Under the pieces are notes generated by a model that saw only the letters and a program-made list of their open reading frames with translations, was not told the DNA's origin and made no database searches. Shown here in pieces: positions 16,365 through 24,215 of a stretch of DNA of 27,602 nt. Source of the stretch: CAYGZM01 sp964354365 (GTDB lineage: Bacteria; Planctomycetota; Phycisphaerae; Sedimentisphaerales; Anaerobacaceae). Location: NCBI GenBank assembly GCA_964354365.1, contig CAYGZM010000041.1:1-27602 (forward strand), written 5' to 3'. Position numbers and translations under genes: made by a program. Positions within the stretch are counted from its first letter, which is position 1. Each line of letters begins with the position of its first letter.

Positions 16365-17566
16365 TAGCGAATTATGCGTCCATCATCCTTATCTGGCTGG
16401 GATTTCACCAGCCCTTGTTCACACAGCTCACTAAACGATCGATTGACAGTGCGACCCGAGCAGCTGAACTCTCTTGCCAACTCTTTCGTCGTCTGGCCCG
16501 GCTTGCGCCGCAATAGTCCTACAATCTCGTTTCTGCGTTTGTCCACCTGCCTGTGCAGGCCGTTTCCAGAATTGGCAACGCACATTTGTCTTGGGGAGAA
16601 GTGACCTTGAACACATGGAATTTCTTCAAAGGAGATCTGGCTCGGTTCAAGGATCGGACCATCGCCCATGGCCAAAGCGCGTTCAATGCAATTTCTAAGT
16701 TCCCGCACGTTACGAGGCCAATTGTGCGCCTTGAGTTTCTCCAATGTTCCACGGGCAATCGTGTGCACTTTACGAGGTAGGCACGACCGATTCTTCAGAA
16801 CGAAATATGCCGCCAGCAGATCGATATCCTCTTTTCGCTCGCACAGAGCAGGCACGTTTAATCTCAAAGTGCTGATGCGTTCGTACAAGTCCGGCATGAA
16901 CTGCCCGGCCTCGATGAGTTGCAGAAGTTCTTTGTTTGACGCACTTACAATACGGACTTTGACCGACACCTCTTTGGATGAACCCAGGGGTCTTATATGT
17001 TGGGGGTATGATTCGACCGGTTTCAATAGTCTCGCCTGGAGAGACCAAGATAGGTTTTGAATGTTATCAATTAAAAGAGTGCCTCCGTTTGCCAGGTAGA
17101 ATTTTCCGGCTTCGGCGGGGGCCCCGTTGAGTACCCTGGCTGTTCGGCCGAAGAACATGTCGTCGAAGGTCAGACCGTCCGCACAAACGCCACAATCCCC
17201 CGTCACAAAAGGCCCCCCTCTCCCGCTTGATAGGGCGGCAGCCAGCAATTCCTTGCCGGTGCCTGTTGCGCCGGTCAGAAGTACCGGGAAATAAAGAGGT
17301 GACATCTTCGCGACCGCCGCAAAGAGATCGAGCATTACCTTTGTTCGTCCAACAATAACACCTCGTCCGACTGTAGGTCCAAAGTAGCTCATTCCCCACC
17401 GCGGGTCCAAGAGGTCTTCGGTATTGCATTTTGCCGGCAGGATCAGATTGCCTCGTGTCTCAACTTTATAGAGGATCCCTTCAGGACTCTGCTCTCCAAT
17501 GGTGATCTCCGGGAATGGCAGGCCCTCTTGGCCACGTTCCACTGGTTGTCTTGATCTACTTGGCAT
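16346..17566 (-). CDS. NtrC-type AAA+ regulator with degenerate sigma-54 loop and winged-helix tail
   Basis: 406 residues. The AAA+ core spans about 62-310: Walker A GATGTGKE (99-106), Walker B GGTLLIDN (161-168), sensor-I region VRIVSASNKELL, the FMPDLYERI segment, the PALCERKEDI motif and the NWPRNVRELRNCIERA lid helix. Two hallmark motifs are altered: GAFTGA, the sigma-54 contact loop, reads RVLNGA (about 144-149), and the catalytic Walker B Glu is Asn. Instead of the usual Fis helix-turn-helix, the C-terminus (about 343-406) is a winged helix (KELAREFSCSGRTVNRSFSELCEQGLV). No response-regulator receiver is visible in the short N-terminus. It could control the parB operon promoter, or be a sigma-54-independent AAA+ switch. 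An inverted repeat lies 23 nt upstream of the start. Confidence 0.85.
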   Translation of the reverse strand: MPSRSRQPVERGQEGLPFPEITIGEQSPEGILYKVETRGNLILPAKCNTEDLLDPRWGMSYFGPTVGRGVIVGRTKVMLDLFAAVAKMSPLYFPVLLTGATGTGKELLAAALSSGRGGPFVTGDCGVCADGLTFDDMFFGRTARVLNGAPAEAGKFYLANGGTLLIDNIQNLSWSLQARLLKPVESYPQHIRPLGSSKEVSVKVRIVSASNKELLQLIEAGQFMPDLYERISTLRLNVPALCERKEDIDLLAAYFVLKNRSCLPRKVHTIARGTLEKLKAHNWPRNVRELRNCIERALAMGDGPILEPSQISFEEIPCVQGHFSPRQMCVANSGNGLHRQVDKRRNEIVGLLRRKPGQTTKELAREFSCSGRTVNRSFSELCEQGLVKSQPDKDDGRIIRYYTKPQ

Positions 17567-17588
17567 ACGAGCCTGCGTTATGGATTCT

Positions 17589-17609
17589 GACTCGACAAAT
17601 CGACGAGTC
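17589..17609. promoter_or_regulatory. Inverted repeat upstream of AAA+ regulator
   Basis: Perfect 6-bp arms GACTCG and CGAGTC are separated by 9 nt, 23 nt upstream of the regulator start. The position fits an autoregulatory operator for the winged-helix tail of that protein. A leader hairpin is the alternative. Confidence 0.4.
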
Positions 17610-17912
17610 CAGAAGCGTTATTTACATGTAATCGCTGTACTGCAATGTCATTTTCGGCAACGTCGCCTATTAAACACAAGTCTTTAATTTGCAATAACTT
17701 ACGGAAAAGTAGCCTCGTATTTTGTTGCCGTTTTGTTTCCCGCTTAAGTGATGAGTGCGCCGTTACCTGCGGAGCTTCAGGAAACAATTTGGAAACAAAA
17801 AATTTTCATACTTCTTGAAAAAAACATCCTGCGAATAGTCTTCAGAAGTCAAATTCGGTCTTCTTTGTGTCGCAGTCAGCACTGTGGGTGAACGCGCAAT
17901 TTTCTCTCCGCT

Positions 17913-17933
17913 GGCAGACTATTTGAGTCTGCC
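17913..17933. promoter_or_regulatory. Strong 8-bp inverted repeat upstream of NACHT gene
   Basis: GGCAGACT and AGTCTGCC pair perfectly around the 5-nt loop ATTTG, about 100 nt before the NACHT start. There is no T-run after it, so it is unlikely to be a terminator. It may be an operator or a leader hairpin. Confidence 0.4.
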
Positions 17934-18036
17934 GCAATATCCGGTAGAATTACCAATGCGATGAAAGTCATTCTAATTGATGTGTCTATCGTGAAATGTC
18001 GCCGAACAGTACCGGGTGTGTTGGAGCACAACCTGA

Positions 18037-21000
18037 ATGCAAGAAAGTGATCAAGATCTCCTTGAACAGGGGCATAAGGCTATCGCAGAGTTTCTGCGCG
18101 AGAACCGCCAGCACTTGTTGGACTTTCCGATAAGACAGAAGGAGATGGAGCTGTTGGAGATTGCCATAAGGGTTCGTCCCGGACAACGCTTACATAAGGA
18201 GTTAGCTGCTACCCTCCCTGGCGGAAAAAAGGAGCTGAGCACCCGAAAAAAGGAACTTAATAAAGCTCTGGGCCGTTTCTGCCGACAATTCGGGATCGAG
18301 CCTCCCATCCAGGTTTACTTTAAGTCTTCAGTGGTTCACAAGGCCGGGACCCATCTTGCCTGCAGTCGGTCCCCCAACACCAACAGTTCGTCAGAATATG
18401 TCCCCTTGGACACACTGCAGAGTGTTCTGGACAAAGCGGCTGGTAGGCTTAAGGTTGAACACGGCGCAGCAGGCGCAAAAAAAGATCAAATCGAGGCTAC
18501 ACTACGGGAACGCCTAAGAGATGAGGCAAGCTCTCATCTTCGCGCCAAACTGAATGAACGGAAGGATTACCAATCGCTAGAAATGGAAGTCGGTTTGCCT
18601 CCCGACACACGCGAACAGAGCAGGGCCTACAGGTTTTGTGCCGACAATTTCCCTCTACCGGACCACAATCGGCAGTGGAAGCCTTTCGCTCGGAATCGTC
18701 TATTGAATATGGAAGGGGCCTATATTATCAGTTCGGACGCCGGAATGGGCAAAACCACTTTTTTGAGGTATTTGCAGCTGGAAATTCTTGATAGAAAGGC
18801 TCTCATTCCCATCTTCCTACACGCCTGCGAGATAGAGAATTGGGAACCTGATAGCACATCGGACCTCATTCAGCACATTGTCAAGAAGTTGGACCTCCGG
18901 ACAGAAGAACATGGTGTAATCCAATTCCTAAAGGATGCATTCGACAATAGGCGTGTTGTCCTGTTGATTGATGGGCTGGACCAAATCCAAGGGGTCGGCA
19001 CTGAATACCGCCACTTTATCGGAAGAATCACGCGACTCTCGTGCGGCCGTCTTATCATAGCTTCGCGTCCATCGGCGGTGACAAGCGAGGAGGAGAATGC
19101 AAGTATTGCATTTCTGCGATTGAGGCCTTTTGACATACGCGCTCGGAGGGCCTACTTCAGCAAACACTACGATCTGGCTCGCAGCCTCTCACGGACTTGC
19201 CCTGAACTGGCTGGAATCCCGATGCTTGCGTGCATGTTGCGAACGCTCATTGAAAATAAAGAGACTGAGGACGTAAGTAATCGCACAGCACTTTATAGGC
19301 GATTCATGAAGCATATCTTCATGGAGTACAAGCATGAAGAAGCCAAGCTGAGTAGAGAGTTCCGGAGCCGTGCCAGAGAAAGCCTCCGAGCCATCTCATA
19401 CAGTGCTCTTGAACAAACGCAACCGCTGGTGCAGAAAATACCACTGGACTTCTGTTTAAGACAAGCCAGCGTCAATATTGATGACCTTCAAAGATATGGC
19501 ATCGTTAATTTGCTGGAGCGAAGTAGTGGTCTCGATGATTACCTCTGTTTTATACACCAGTCGTTTCAGGAATATCTTGCCGCCGAATGGGCCGCCGACA
19601 AGGAGGAAAAGATGGCCCACATCCTGAGCGAGATGTGGAAGCCTAAGTGGAGACAGGTAATCAGATTCCTCGCAGGGCTTAAGGGGCAGGCATTTGTACG
19701 ACGCATCTATGGACCTGATGTCAAGGACAACTGTATCCATTCACGATTGTTCCTGGCCGCTGAGTGTTACGGAGAAATCGGCAACACATGTGAATCCGAG
19801 AAGGTCGTCTTTGAGAGATTGCAGGAATTGGCCCTGCAGCAACCTTTTGAATCAGACTCTGCGGCTTCCCTGAGCTGTTTGAATGCCCCTGAGGCGGTTG
19901 ACTTTGTCATAGAAAAGGCTATACGTGCCTGTGAACTTGACTCCGAGGGAAAGGTTACGAATCCGAATGAACCGAGCGGAGACACACTTATATCATTTGT
20001 GAAGCCGAGGCTTCTGCCTCGGCACATTGATGGTCTGCTGCGTAGGTTCGGCAGAATAGAGGCTGGTCATAATAGTCGTGACGCCATCGATTTGTTGGCC
20101 GAATTGGCCGAGTCTCTGACGACCCAGCACATTGACAGGATCATCGACCTGTACTCGTGTGGGAAACTATGGAGGCCAGCCGGTCCAATCCTGCGCCCGG
20201 CTCTGGCGGACAGAGTCCACAGCTTGCACATAGACAGAATACTCAATCTGATTGCTGGCGGTGACGAAAGGGCTAAGGAGCGACTTGTTCACCTGTTGTG
20301 CGGAATGATCGGATCGGCTGCGGACCGACTGATTCGCCACCGTGGCGAGGATGCCTCCGGCTATGCCAGTGACATAGACTCTGAACGCGTTCTATCGGCG
20401 CGCGAGATGGCGTTGCGGATCCTGCCTCATGTCGATAGGTTAATCGACTGGGCCGAAGGCTGTGACAAGTCGGGCAGTAAGTCTGTCTGCCACATCGTGG
20501 TGCACCTGGCGGAAATTGGTGTCGTGACGCCGCGTTGTATTGACTGGATCATTGACACAATTGACAGAGGGGGCAGTCTCTGTGAGACTATTATCTTCCC
20601 TCGGCTCGCCACTATTCTACAAGGATTAGCTGTGCCCGACGCAAGGAAGCTAGTCGACTATCTGATCAAGCATCCCGACCCAGAGGTGACCGAACTTCTT
20701 TTCAACGTCGACTATCCATGGGCCATGCTTTCAGCGGACGAGGCGGCAGAGATAGTCGATGCGTTTGTGGCTAAGCCTGCCATAAATGGCAGGACTCTCT
20801 GGTGGCTACTCGAACGCACGCTCTGTGTCCTGGCCCCTGCTCAAATGGAGAAAGCAGTAGATGCGCTCAATACAGAGGACGGACCTGTTCTCAAGGCTGC
20901 TTGGCGTGCTTTGCATCGTCTTGTGAGAGACGTGAGTCCCATAGAGATAAACAGGGCAATCACAACGGTCAAAAGAATAAAGGGTAGTATCATGCCTTTT

Positions 21001-22068
21001 AGAATCCGTCGCGAGTGGCCGGATAGGGCGCGTAGTAGCAAGTTGCTGTGCCCCTTTGCCAAATCGTTGACCGAGAATCAAGTCGAACTGATTGCCGGTT
21101 GGCTTATGGACCCGGATGTGTTCAGACTCAGGTGGGGAATTAGTCTCTTAGCAGAACGCGGAGGTTGCAGCGAGACTACTCCTCCCAGTTACCTGAGGCT
21201 GATTTCGATGGCCCGCAAGGCACTGAGAGATGCTGTGGATAGGGTGAAAGACTCGGATATTGATACGATGGTTACTTGGCTAAACAGCCGCCATTGGGAC
21301 GTGAGAATGGCGGCTGGAGCTTGCATACGAATGGTCAAAGACCGCCTTGCTGAAAGTCACGTGGCGGACATCATGCGTGTTGTTTCAGACGCCGATGTGG
21401 ATGTCTCCGACAATGCGTTGTGGGCTCTCGCAGCCGTGCCGGAGAGAGTACCGATGACGGCGTTGGGAATGATCCTCCGTAAACTGGAAGACAAGAAGCA
21501 CAAAGACTATCATGTCAGCGATTGGGTGGCGGAGTTCTCGAACAGGTTCGGGCAGAAGGAAGTGGATGCACTCTTGAGCTATGCACGGTCAGAGAATTGT
21601 AAGTCAAGGGACACGGCCCTAATGGTGCTGAGACATATGAACTACGTGGTTCCTTCAGACCTTCTCAATGACATCCTGCAGCGCACTAAACCCGGCGGAG
21701 ATAGCCCCTGCTTCCTCGAAATTGAATATCTTATTGATGTTGTTCATAAACTATCACAAGAAAACAGGCAAATCATTGTGGATAGCTACGTGGCTAATCC
21801 TGAGGGGAATGAGCTCCTGATGGTGATCAGGGAGATACCACCTGTGGTTTTGGCCGAACACGTGGACGCGTTGGTCGACCTTCAGATTCAGCAATGCAAT
21901 CGCGATGCGCCCCCCGGTTGGGGGTTTTGGATTGATCGGGCAGCTAGTCTGATGCCCGAACACATTCGGCGTTTCCAAGAATTGCTTGGCACCCCAAATC
22001 GAAGCGATCGTTACGGCGTATACTACTGTTTGAAAGAAACGTACTCACTGTGCGGTCTGCCTTCTTGA
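18037..22068 (+). CDS. NACHT (STAND) ATPase with HEAT-like C-terminal repeats
   Basis: 1343 residues. Residues 1-220 form a helical N-terminal region that I do not recognise, where the effector or adaptor domain would sit. The NACHT core follows: Walker A SSDAGMGKTT (232-241), Walker B VVLLIDGLDQI (307-317), LIIASRPS (339-346), and the NACHT-typical FIHQSFQEYLAAEWA (505-519). From about 560 to the end the protein is helical with repeated units resembling HEAT repeats (for example around 1080-1210), the likely ligand-sensing part. Such proteins are switches, and bacterial NACHT proteins often act in phage defence by sensing and triggering abortive infection. The ATG has GGAG about 10 nt upstream. 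It is transcribed away from the AAA+ regulator and appears to stand alone. The absence of a known nuclease or TIR effector leaves its output unclear. Confidence 0.85.
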   Translation: MQESDQDLLEQGHKAIAEFLRENRQHLLDFPIRQKEMELLEIAIRVRPGQRLHKELAATLPGGKKELSTRKKELNKALGRFCRQFGIEPPIQVYFKSSVVHKAGTHLACSRSPNTNSSSEYVPLDTLQSVLDKAAGRLKVEHGAAGAKKDQIEATLRERLRDEASSHLRAKLNERKDYQSLEMEVGLPPDTREQSRAYRFCADNFPLPDHNRQWKPFARNRLLNMEGAYIISSDAGMGKTTFLRYLQLEILDRKALIPIFLHACEIENWEPDSTSDLIQHIVKKLDLRTEEHGVIQFLKDAFDNRRVVLLIDGLDQIQGVGTEYRHFIGRITRLSCGRLIIASRPSAVTSEEENASIAFLRLRPFDIRARRAYFSKHYDLARSLSRTCPELAGIPMLACMLRTLIENKETEDVSNRTALYRRFMKHIFMEYKHEEAKLSREFRSRARESLRAISYSALEQTQPLVQKIPLDFCLRQASVNIDDLQRYGIVNLLERSSGLDDYLCFIHQSFQEYLAAEWAADKEEKMAHILSEMWKPKWRQVIRFLAGLKGQAFVRRIYGPDVKDNCIHSRLFLAAECYGEIGNTCESEKVVFERLQELALQQPFESDSAASLSCLNAPEAVDFVIEKAIRACELDSEGKVTNPNEPSGDTLISFVKPRLLPRHIDGLLRRFGRIEAGHNSRDAIDLLAELAESLTTQHIDRIIDLYSCGKLWRPAGPILRPALADRVHSLHIDRILNLIAGGDERAKERLVHLLCGMIGSAADRLIRHRGEDASGYASDIDSERVLSAREMALRILPHVDRLIDWAEGCDKSGSKSVCHIVVHLAEIGVVTPRCIDWIIDTIDRGGSLCETIIFPRLATILQGLAVPDARKLVDYLIKHPDPEVTELLFNVDYPWAMLSADEAAEIVDAFVAKPAINGRTLWWLLERTLCVLAPAQMEKAVDALNTEDGPVLKAAWRALHRLVRDVSPIEINRAITTVKRIKGSIMPFRIRREWPDRARSSKLLCPFAKSLTENQVELIAGWLMDPDVFRLRWGISLLAERGGCSETTPPSYLRLISMARKALRDAVDRVKDSDIDTMVTWLNSRHWDVRMAAGACIRMVKDRLAESHVADIMRVVSDADVDVSDNALWALAAVPERVPMTALGMILRKLEDKKHKDYHVSDWVAEFSNRFGQKEVDALLSYARSENCKSRDTALMVLRHMNYVVPSDLLNDILQRTKPGGDSPCFLEIEYLIDVVHKLSQENRQIIVDSYVANPEGNELLMVIREIPPVVLAEHVDALVDLQIQQCNRDAPPGWGFWIDRAASLMPEHIRRFQELLGTPNRSDRYGVYYCLKETYSLCGLPS

Positions 22069-22145
22069 CGGAATGTTCGCACCGGCACATGGATGCTACA
22101 AACCGGGCCCTGGCCCCTCAGCCGCAAAGGAATACTGTTGAGTCT

Positions 22146-22490
22146 TCACTGTCTTCTCTCAACTGCTACGTGACGGTAAACCTGCATCAGTTGATCCGCC
22201 GCTAGGTGAATGTCACGTGCTGTGAGCCTTCCTTTGCGTATTATGACCCGGGAGGTACGACCGAGATCGTCGAGTTCGTCCACGTCTATGCGGAAGTATG
22301 GCTCGTTGTCATCGAAGTAAGTAAGGCCCCACTGGTCGCAGTCTACCAGAGTGTATCCTGAAGATTCCAATGCTACTCTGATTGGATCAATATTCCCAGG
22401 AATCTCTGCTTCCAGTTCCACTTCGTACGCGCCGTAGCAGGAAGGGTCCTGACCTATTTTGATACATTGGTTTTTTTCATATCCCTCCAT
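22146..22490 (-). CDS. Hypothetical acidic protein, 114 aa
   Basis: 114 residues, acidic, starting MEGYEKNQ. The pattern VELEAEIPGNIDPIRVALESSGY followed by PYFRIDVDEL and VIIRKGRLTARDIHLAADQLMQVYR looks like a small alpha/beta protein. I do not recognise the family. The ATG has no clear SD, so a leaderless start or a different start is possible. It is convergent with the NACHT gene, 77 nt apart. Confidence 0.55.
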   Translation of the reverse strand: MEGYEKNQCIKIGQDPSCYGAYEVELEAEIPGNIDPIRVALESSGYTLVDCDQWGLTYFDDNEPYFRIDVDELDDLGRTSRVIIRKGRLTARDIHLAADQLMQVYRHVAVERRQ

Positions 22491-22914
22491 AAGATACTAT
22501 TTGGCAACGGATCTTTATAAATGCAATGGCTATAAGCTCTCATCATCGACTACCGATAGAAGGGATCTCCGTGAGCGATTCATCCACGAAAGACGCTCCT
22601 ATTCTTACTCTCTCTTTCTTCAACCCCTAACCGGAACTATTCAATCCTAACTCTTTAATACAAAAGGAGTTGCACCACACAGTATCAACGCACTCCAACA
22701 GACCAAGATTAAACCGTTTTCAATCTCGAATCCCCACCCCACATCACAACGGCAAAGACCACCTACCTCCCCCCAGCCACATCCGAGATAGCATATCTCA
22801 ATTACTTCGTTACCCTCTACCCAACACGACCGCAATCGTCGCGCTGTTAACCATCTGGGCAGTTACCTTAAGCGACGATAGCATCTCAATATGCATAGGG
22901 TCACGACATGCCGA
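22491..22914. other. Intergenic, strongly pyrimidine-biased stretch
   Basis: About 420 nt without a convincing gene. The plus strand at 22590-22790 is strikingly rich in C and T and poor in G. A perfect hairpin GAGATA-GCA-TATCTC lies at 22785-22799, and a related string, GATAGCATCTCAAT, recurs near 22877. No SD or promoter could be assigned with confidence. Confidence 0.4.
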
Positions 22915-22998
22915 TCATACCGACCAATGCCGAGCGTGACCCATAATTACAATCACTGGCGGCATCTTCAAAATTCGCTCGGCAGACAGATTCTCCAT
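22915..22998 (-). CDS. Micro-ORF, 27 aa, downstream of leader element D
   Basis: This ORF of 27 codons starts MENLSAERILKMPPV. Its ATG lies directly after a strong SD (GGAGGTCAAC) that forms the 3' arm of structured element D. The peptide has a hydrophobic centre (PPVIVIM). No family is recognisable. Its main support is the SD and the parallel with the other structured leaders, each of which ends on a start codon. Confidence 0.4.
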   Translation of the reverse strand: MENLSAERILKMPPVIVIMGHARHWSV

Positions 22999-23090
22999 GT
23001 TGACCTCCGCTGGCCTTCCCAGAAACGGCTGGGCTGCGTTTCCTTTGTGGAAGGACCACCGTTCGCCAGCGAAGCACACGAGGAGTCAAC
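22999..23090 (-). promoter_or_regulatory. Structured leader element D (shorter, diverged relative of A-C)
   Basis: Read on the minus strand, the outer arms (plus 22999-23008 and 23082-23090) pair as GTTGAC/GTCAAC plus a few bases over the SD GGAGG, with one bulge. Nested inside are CGCTGGC/GCCAGCG (23008-23014 with 23065-23071) and CCTTCC/GGAAGG (23014-23019 with 23049-23054), then a hairpin AAACG/CGTTT. The outer helix would hide the SD of the following micro-ORF. The sequence is unlike elements A-C and it is shorter (92 nt), so membership of the same family is tentative. Confidence 0.5.
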
Positions 23091-23095
23091 GCGAA

Positions 23096-23121
23096 TTTAT
23101 ATACCCATCCACCCATACAAT
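23096..23121 (+). promoter_or_regulatory. Promoter of first HNH gene, leaderless type
   Basis: TTTATA (23096), a 14-nt gap, TACAAT (23116), then 5 nt to the ATG. The same two boxes with the same gap precede the second HNH gene (TTTATA, 14 nt, TATAAT, 6 nt, ATG). Such a short distance means the mRNA should begin at or next to the start codon. No SD is present. Confidence 0.5.
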
Positions 23122-23126
23122 ATAGC

Positions 23127-23645
23127 ATGACATACTTGCGTCTGACCATTGACCCGATCCCGGCTGGCTCACGACGTGCCAGTCTAACTAACCTAATGCC
23201 TCGCGGCCAGTGGGATTATCTTCGGCGATCTGTGTACCGCAGGGCCCAGTATCGTTGCCAGATATGTGGGCAAGAAGGCAGGTTATACTGCCATGAAATC
23301 TGGCAATACAACAAAGAAACCAGCTATCAGTTCTTAAGAGGATTTGAGGCTTTGTGCGAGAACTGTCACAACGTTAGGCATCTGTTCTTTATCTGGGACA
23401 CCCAACATCGGGCAAGGTTGTTCCGGCACTTCCTGACCGTTAATCGCCTAACCAAGGAACAGGGCATGCAGCACCTTGCCGATGCCTATCGGCAACAACA
23501 GCGGTTCAACAGGCAGAAATGGATTGTGAACTATGGCCAATATAATTTCTCCCTGCCGTCTGTTCCGAATGTAAATCACCGACCCAACTATGTTAAGCTT
23601 AACCGGCCCCGCTACCGTCTAGCCGTTAACCGACCGAACAGTTAA
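23127..23645 (+). CDS. HNH-type endonuclease-like protein, copy 1
   Basis: 172 residues with a treble-clef HNH pattern: RCQICG (first Cys pair), CHEIW, and LCENCH (second Cys pair plus His), preceded by a conserved MTYLRLTIDPIPAGSR N-terminus. Small HNH proteins of this kind are often nicking or homing endonucleases, and some are repair or defence nucleases; target and role are unknown here. The C-terminal 60 residues are basic and Gln/Asn-rich, fitting nucleic-acid binding. A decayed relative lies at 24216. It starts only 36 nt from the edge of structured element D and is divergent from the minus-strand micro-ORF. Confidence 0.75.
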   Translation: MTYLRLTIDPIPAGSRRASLTNLMPRGQWDYLRRSVYRRAQYRCQICGQEGRLYCHEIWQYNKETSYQFLRGFEALCENCHNVRHLFFIWDTQHRARLFRHFLTVNRLTKEQGMQHLADAYRQQQRFNRQKWIVNYGQYNFSLPSVPNVNHRPNYVKLNRPRYRLAVNRPNS

Positions 23646-23761
23646 TCATTTGCACAGAGAAAAGAACAATTATGAGCTGAGGCATGGCGTTTCTTGGCCG
23701 ATGCTCTTTATGTTCTTTTCTGTATTGGGCGCGGTTAAGGGCCACGAGAGCCTCACATCTC

Positions 23762-23995
23762 TTAGCAAAGCTCCCACCATCTGCAGCGGTGGCCTTCGAG
23801 GGCCGCGATGCAACAGTCTTTGCAGACACCCGGCTGACGATCCCCGAATGGACTCGGTATTTCAGGCCTCCGCCGTTTGAGAGCTACAATGACCCGATCC
23901 CTGTCTTCGCACCCACACATAAAAGATCGCACCTTGCCACAGACGATGCAACGCCCCGCATCCTGCCTGTCCAATGCAACGTTCGAGCCAATCAT
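23762..23995 (-). CDS. Small Cys-rich protein downstream of leader element A
   Basis: 77 residues beginning MIGSNVALDRQ with Cys pairs (CIVCG, CGC, CKDCC) suggesting a zinc-binding fold. The ATG has a perfect SD (GGAGGTGAT) that is the 3' arm of element A. The last residues (CRWWELC) look less natural than the sequence in the neighbouring frame, which continues as AADGGSFAKRCEALVALN and a charged tail to about 23626, so a frameshift near 23785-23800 that cut off a longer C-terminus is possible. Function unknown. Confidence 0.55.
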   Translation of the reverse strand: MIGSNVALDRQDAGRCIVCGKVRSFMCGCEDRDRVIVALKRRRPEIPSPFGDRQPGVCKDCCIAALEGHRCRWWELC

Positions 23996-24116
23996 GCCAA
24001 ATCACCTCCACCCTGATTTGGCGCACACCCTTTATCTCGCTTGGCATGCTCGCCCAAGCGGTCGAAGACCGCAAGCGAGAATTATGGGTGGCGCCTCTTA
24101 CAGGAGGTGATTTGGC
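23996..24116 (-). promoter_or_regulatory. Structured SD-locking leader element A (121 nt)
   Basis: On the minus strand the 5' arm and the SD arm pair perfectly over 14 bp (GCCAAATCACCTCC at plus 23996-24009 with 24103-24116). Nested helices follow: 24020-24030 with 24086-24095 (10 bp, one bulge), TCTCGCTT with AAGCGAGA (24035-24042, 24073-24080), a hairpin TTGGC/GCCCAA (24041-24057), and GCGGTC-GAA-GACCGC (24058-24072). A competing local hairpin pairs 23996-24004 with 24014-24022 (9 bp) and leaves the SD in the loop. The start codon of the next gene follows immediately. The two folds are mutually exclusive, as in translational riboswitches. Confidence 0.85.
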
Positions 24117-24183
24117 GCGCTTCGATTCACCGATACCGTGGCAGGCACCGGACCGGCCTTGGCTCCTTCAAGTACCGTACAGA

Positions 24184-24209
24184 TTTATAAGGCCGTCCCC
24201 CCATATAAT
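24184..24209 (+). promoter_or_regulatory. Promoter of second HNH gene, leaderless type
   Basis: TTTATA (24184), 14 nt, TATAAT (24204), 6 nt, ATG. It matches the layout upstream of the first HNH gene; the CCCATANAAT block is shared as well. There is no SD, so a leaderless transcript is likely. Confidence 0.5.
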
Positions 24210-24215
24210 TCAAAC

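Larger units (their letters stand above)
17567..18036. other. Divergent intergenic region between AAA+ regulator and NACHT genes
   Basis: 470 nt with no convincing ORF and an A+T-rich centre (17780-17830) that includes two adjacent copies of GGAAACAA. It contains the two inverted repeats listed separately. Promoters for both flanking genes must be here, but I see no clear -35/-10 or -24/-12 match. Confidence 0.5.

Noticed and set aside
22115..22135. GGGCCCTGGCCCC after the NACHT gene as a terminator.
   Set aside because: The possible loop is too small and no T-run follows.
22647..22835. A 62-codon minus-strand open frame rich in Cys, Gly and Trp.
   Set aside because: It reflects the pyrimidine-rich strand bias; no SD and no protein-like pattern.
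24020..24095. Element core looked like a tRNA (the string CCCAAGCGGTCGAAG resembles a tRNA D arm).
   Set aside because: There is no T-loop (GTTCGA-type) sequence, no proper acceptor stem or anticodon arm, and the other copies do not fit a cloverleaf.
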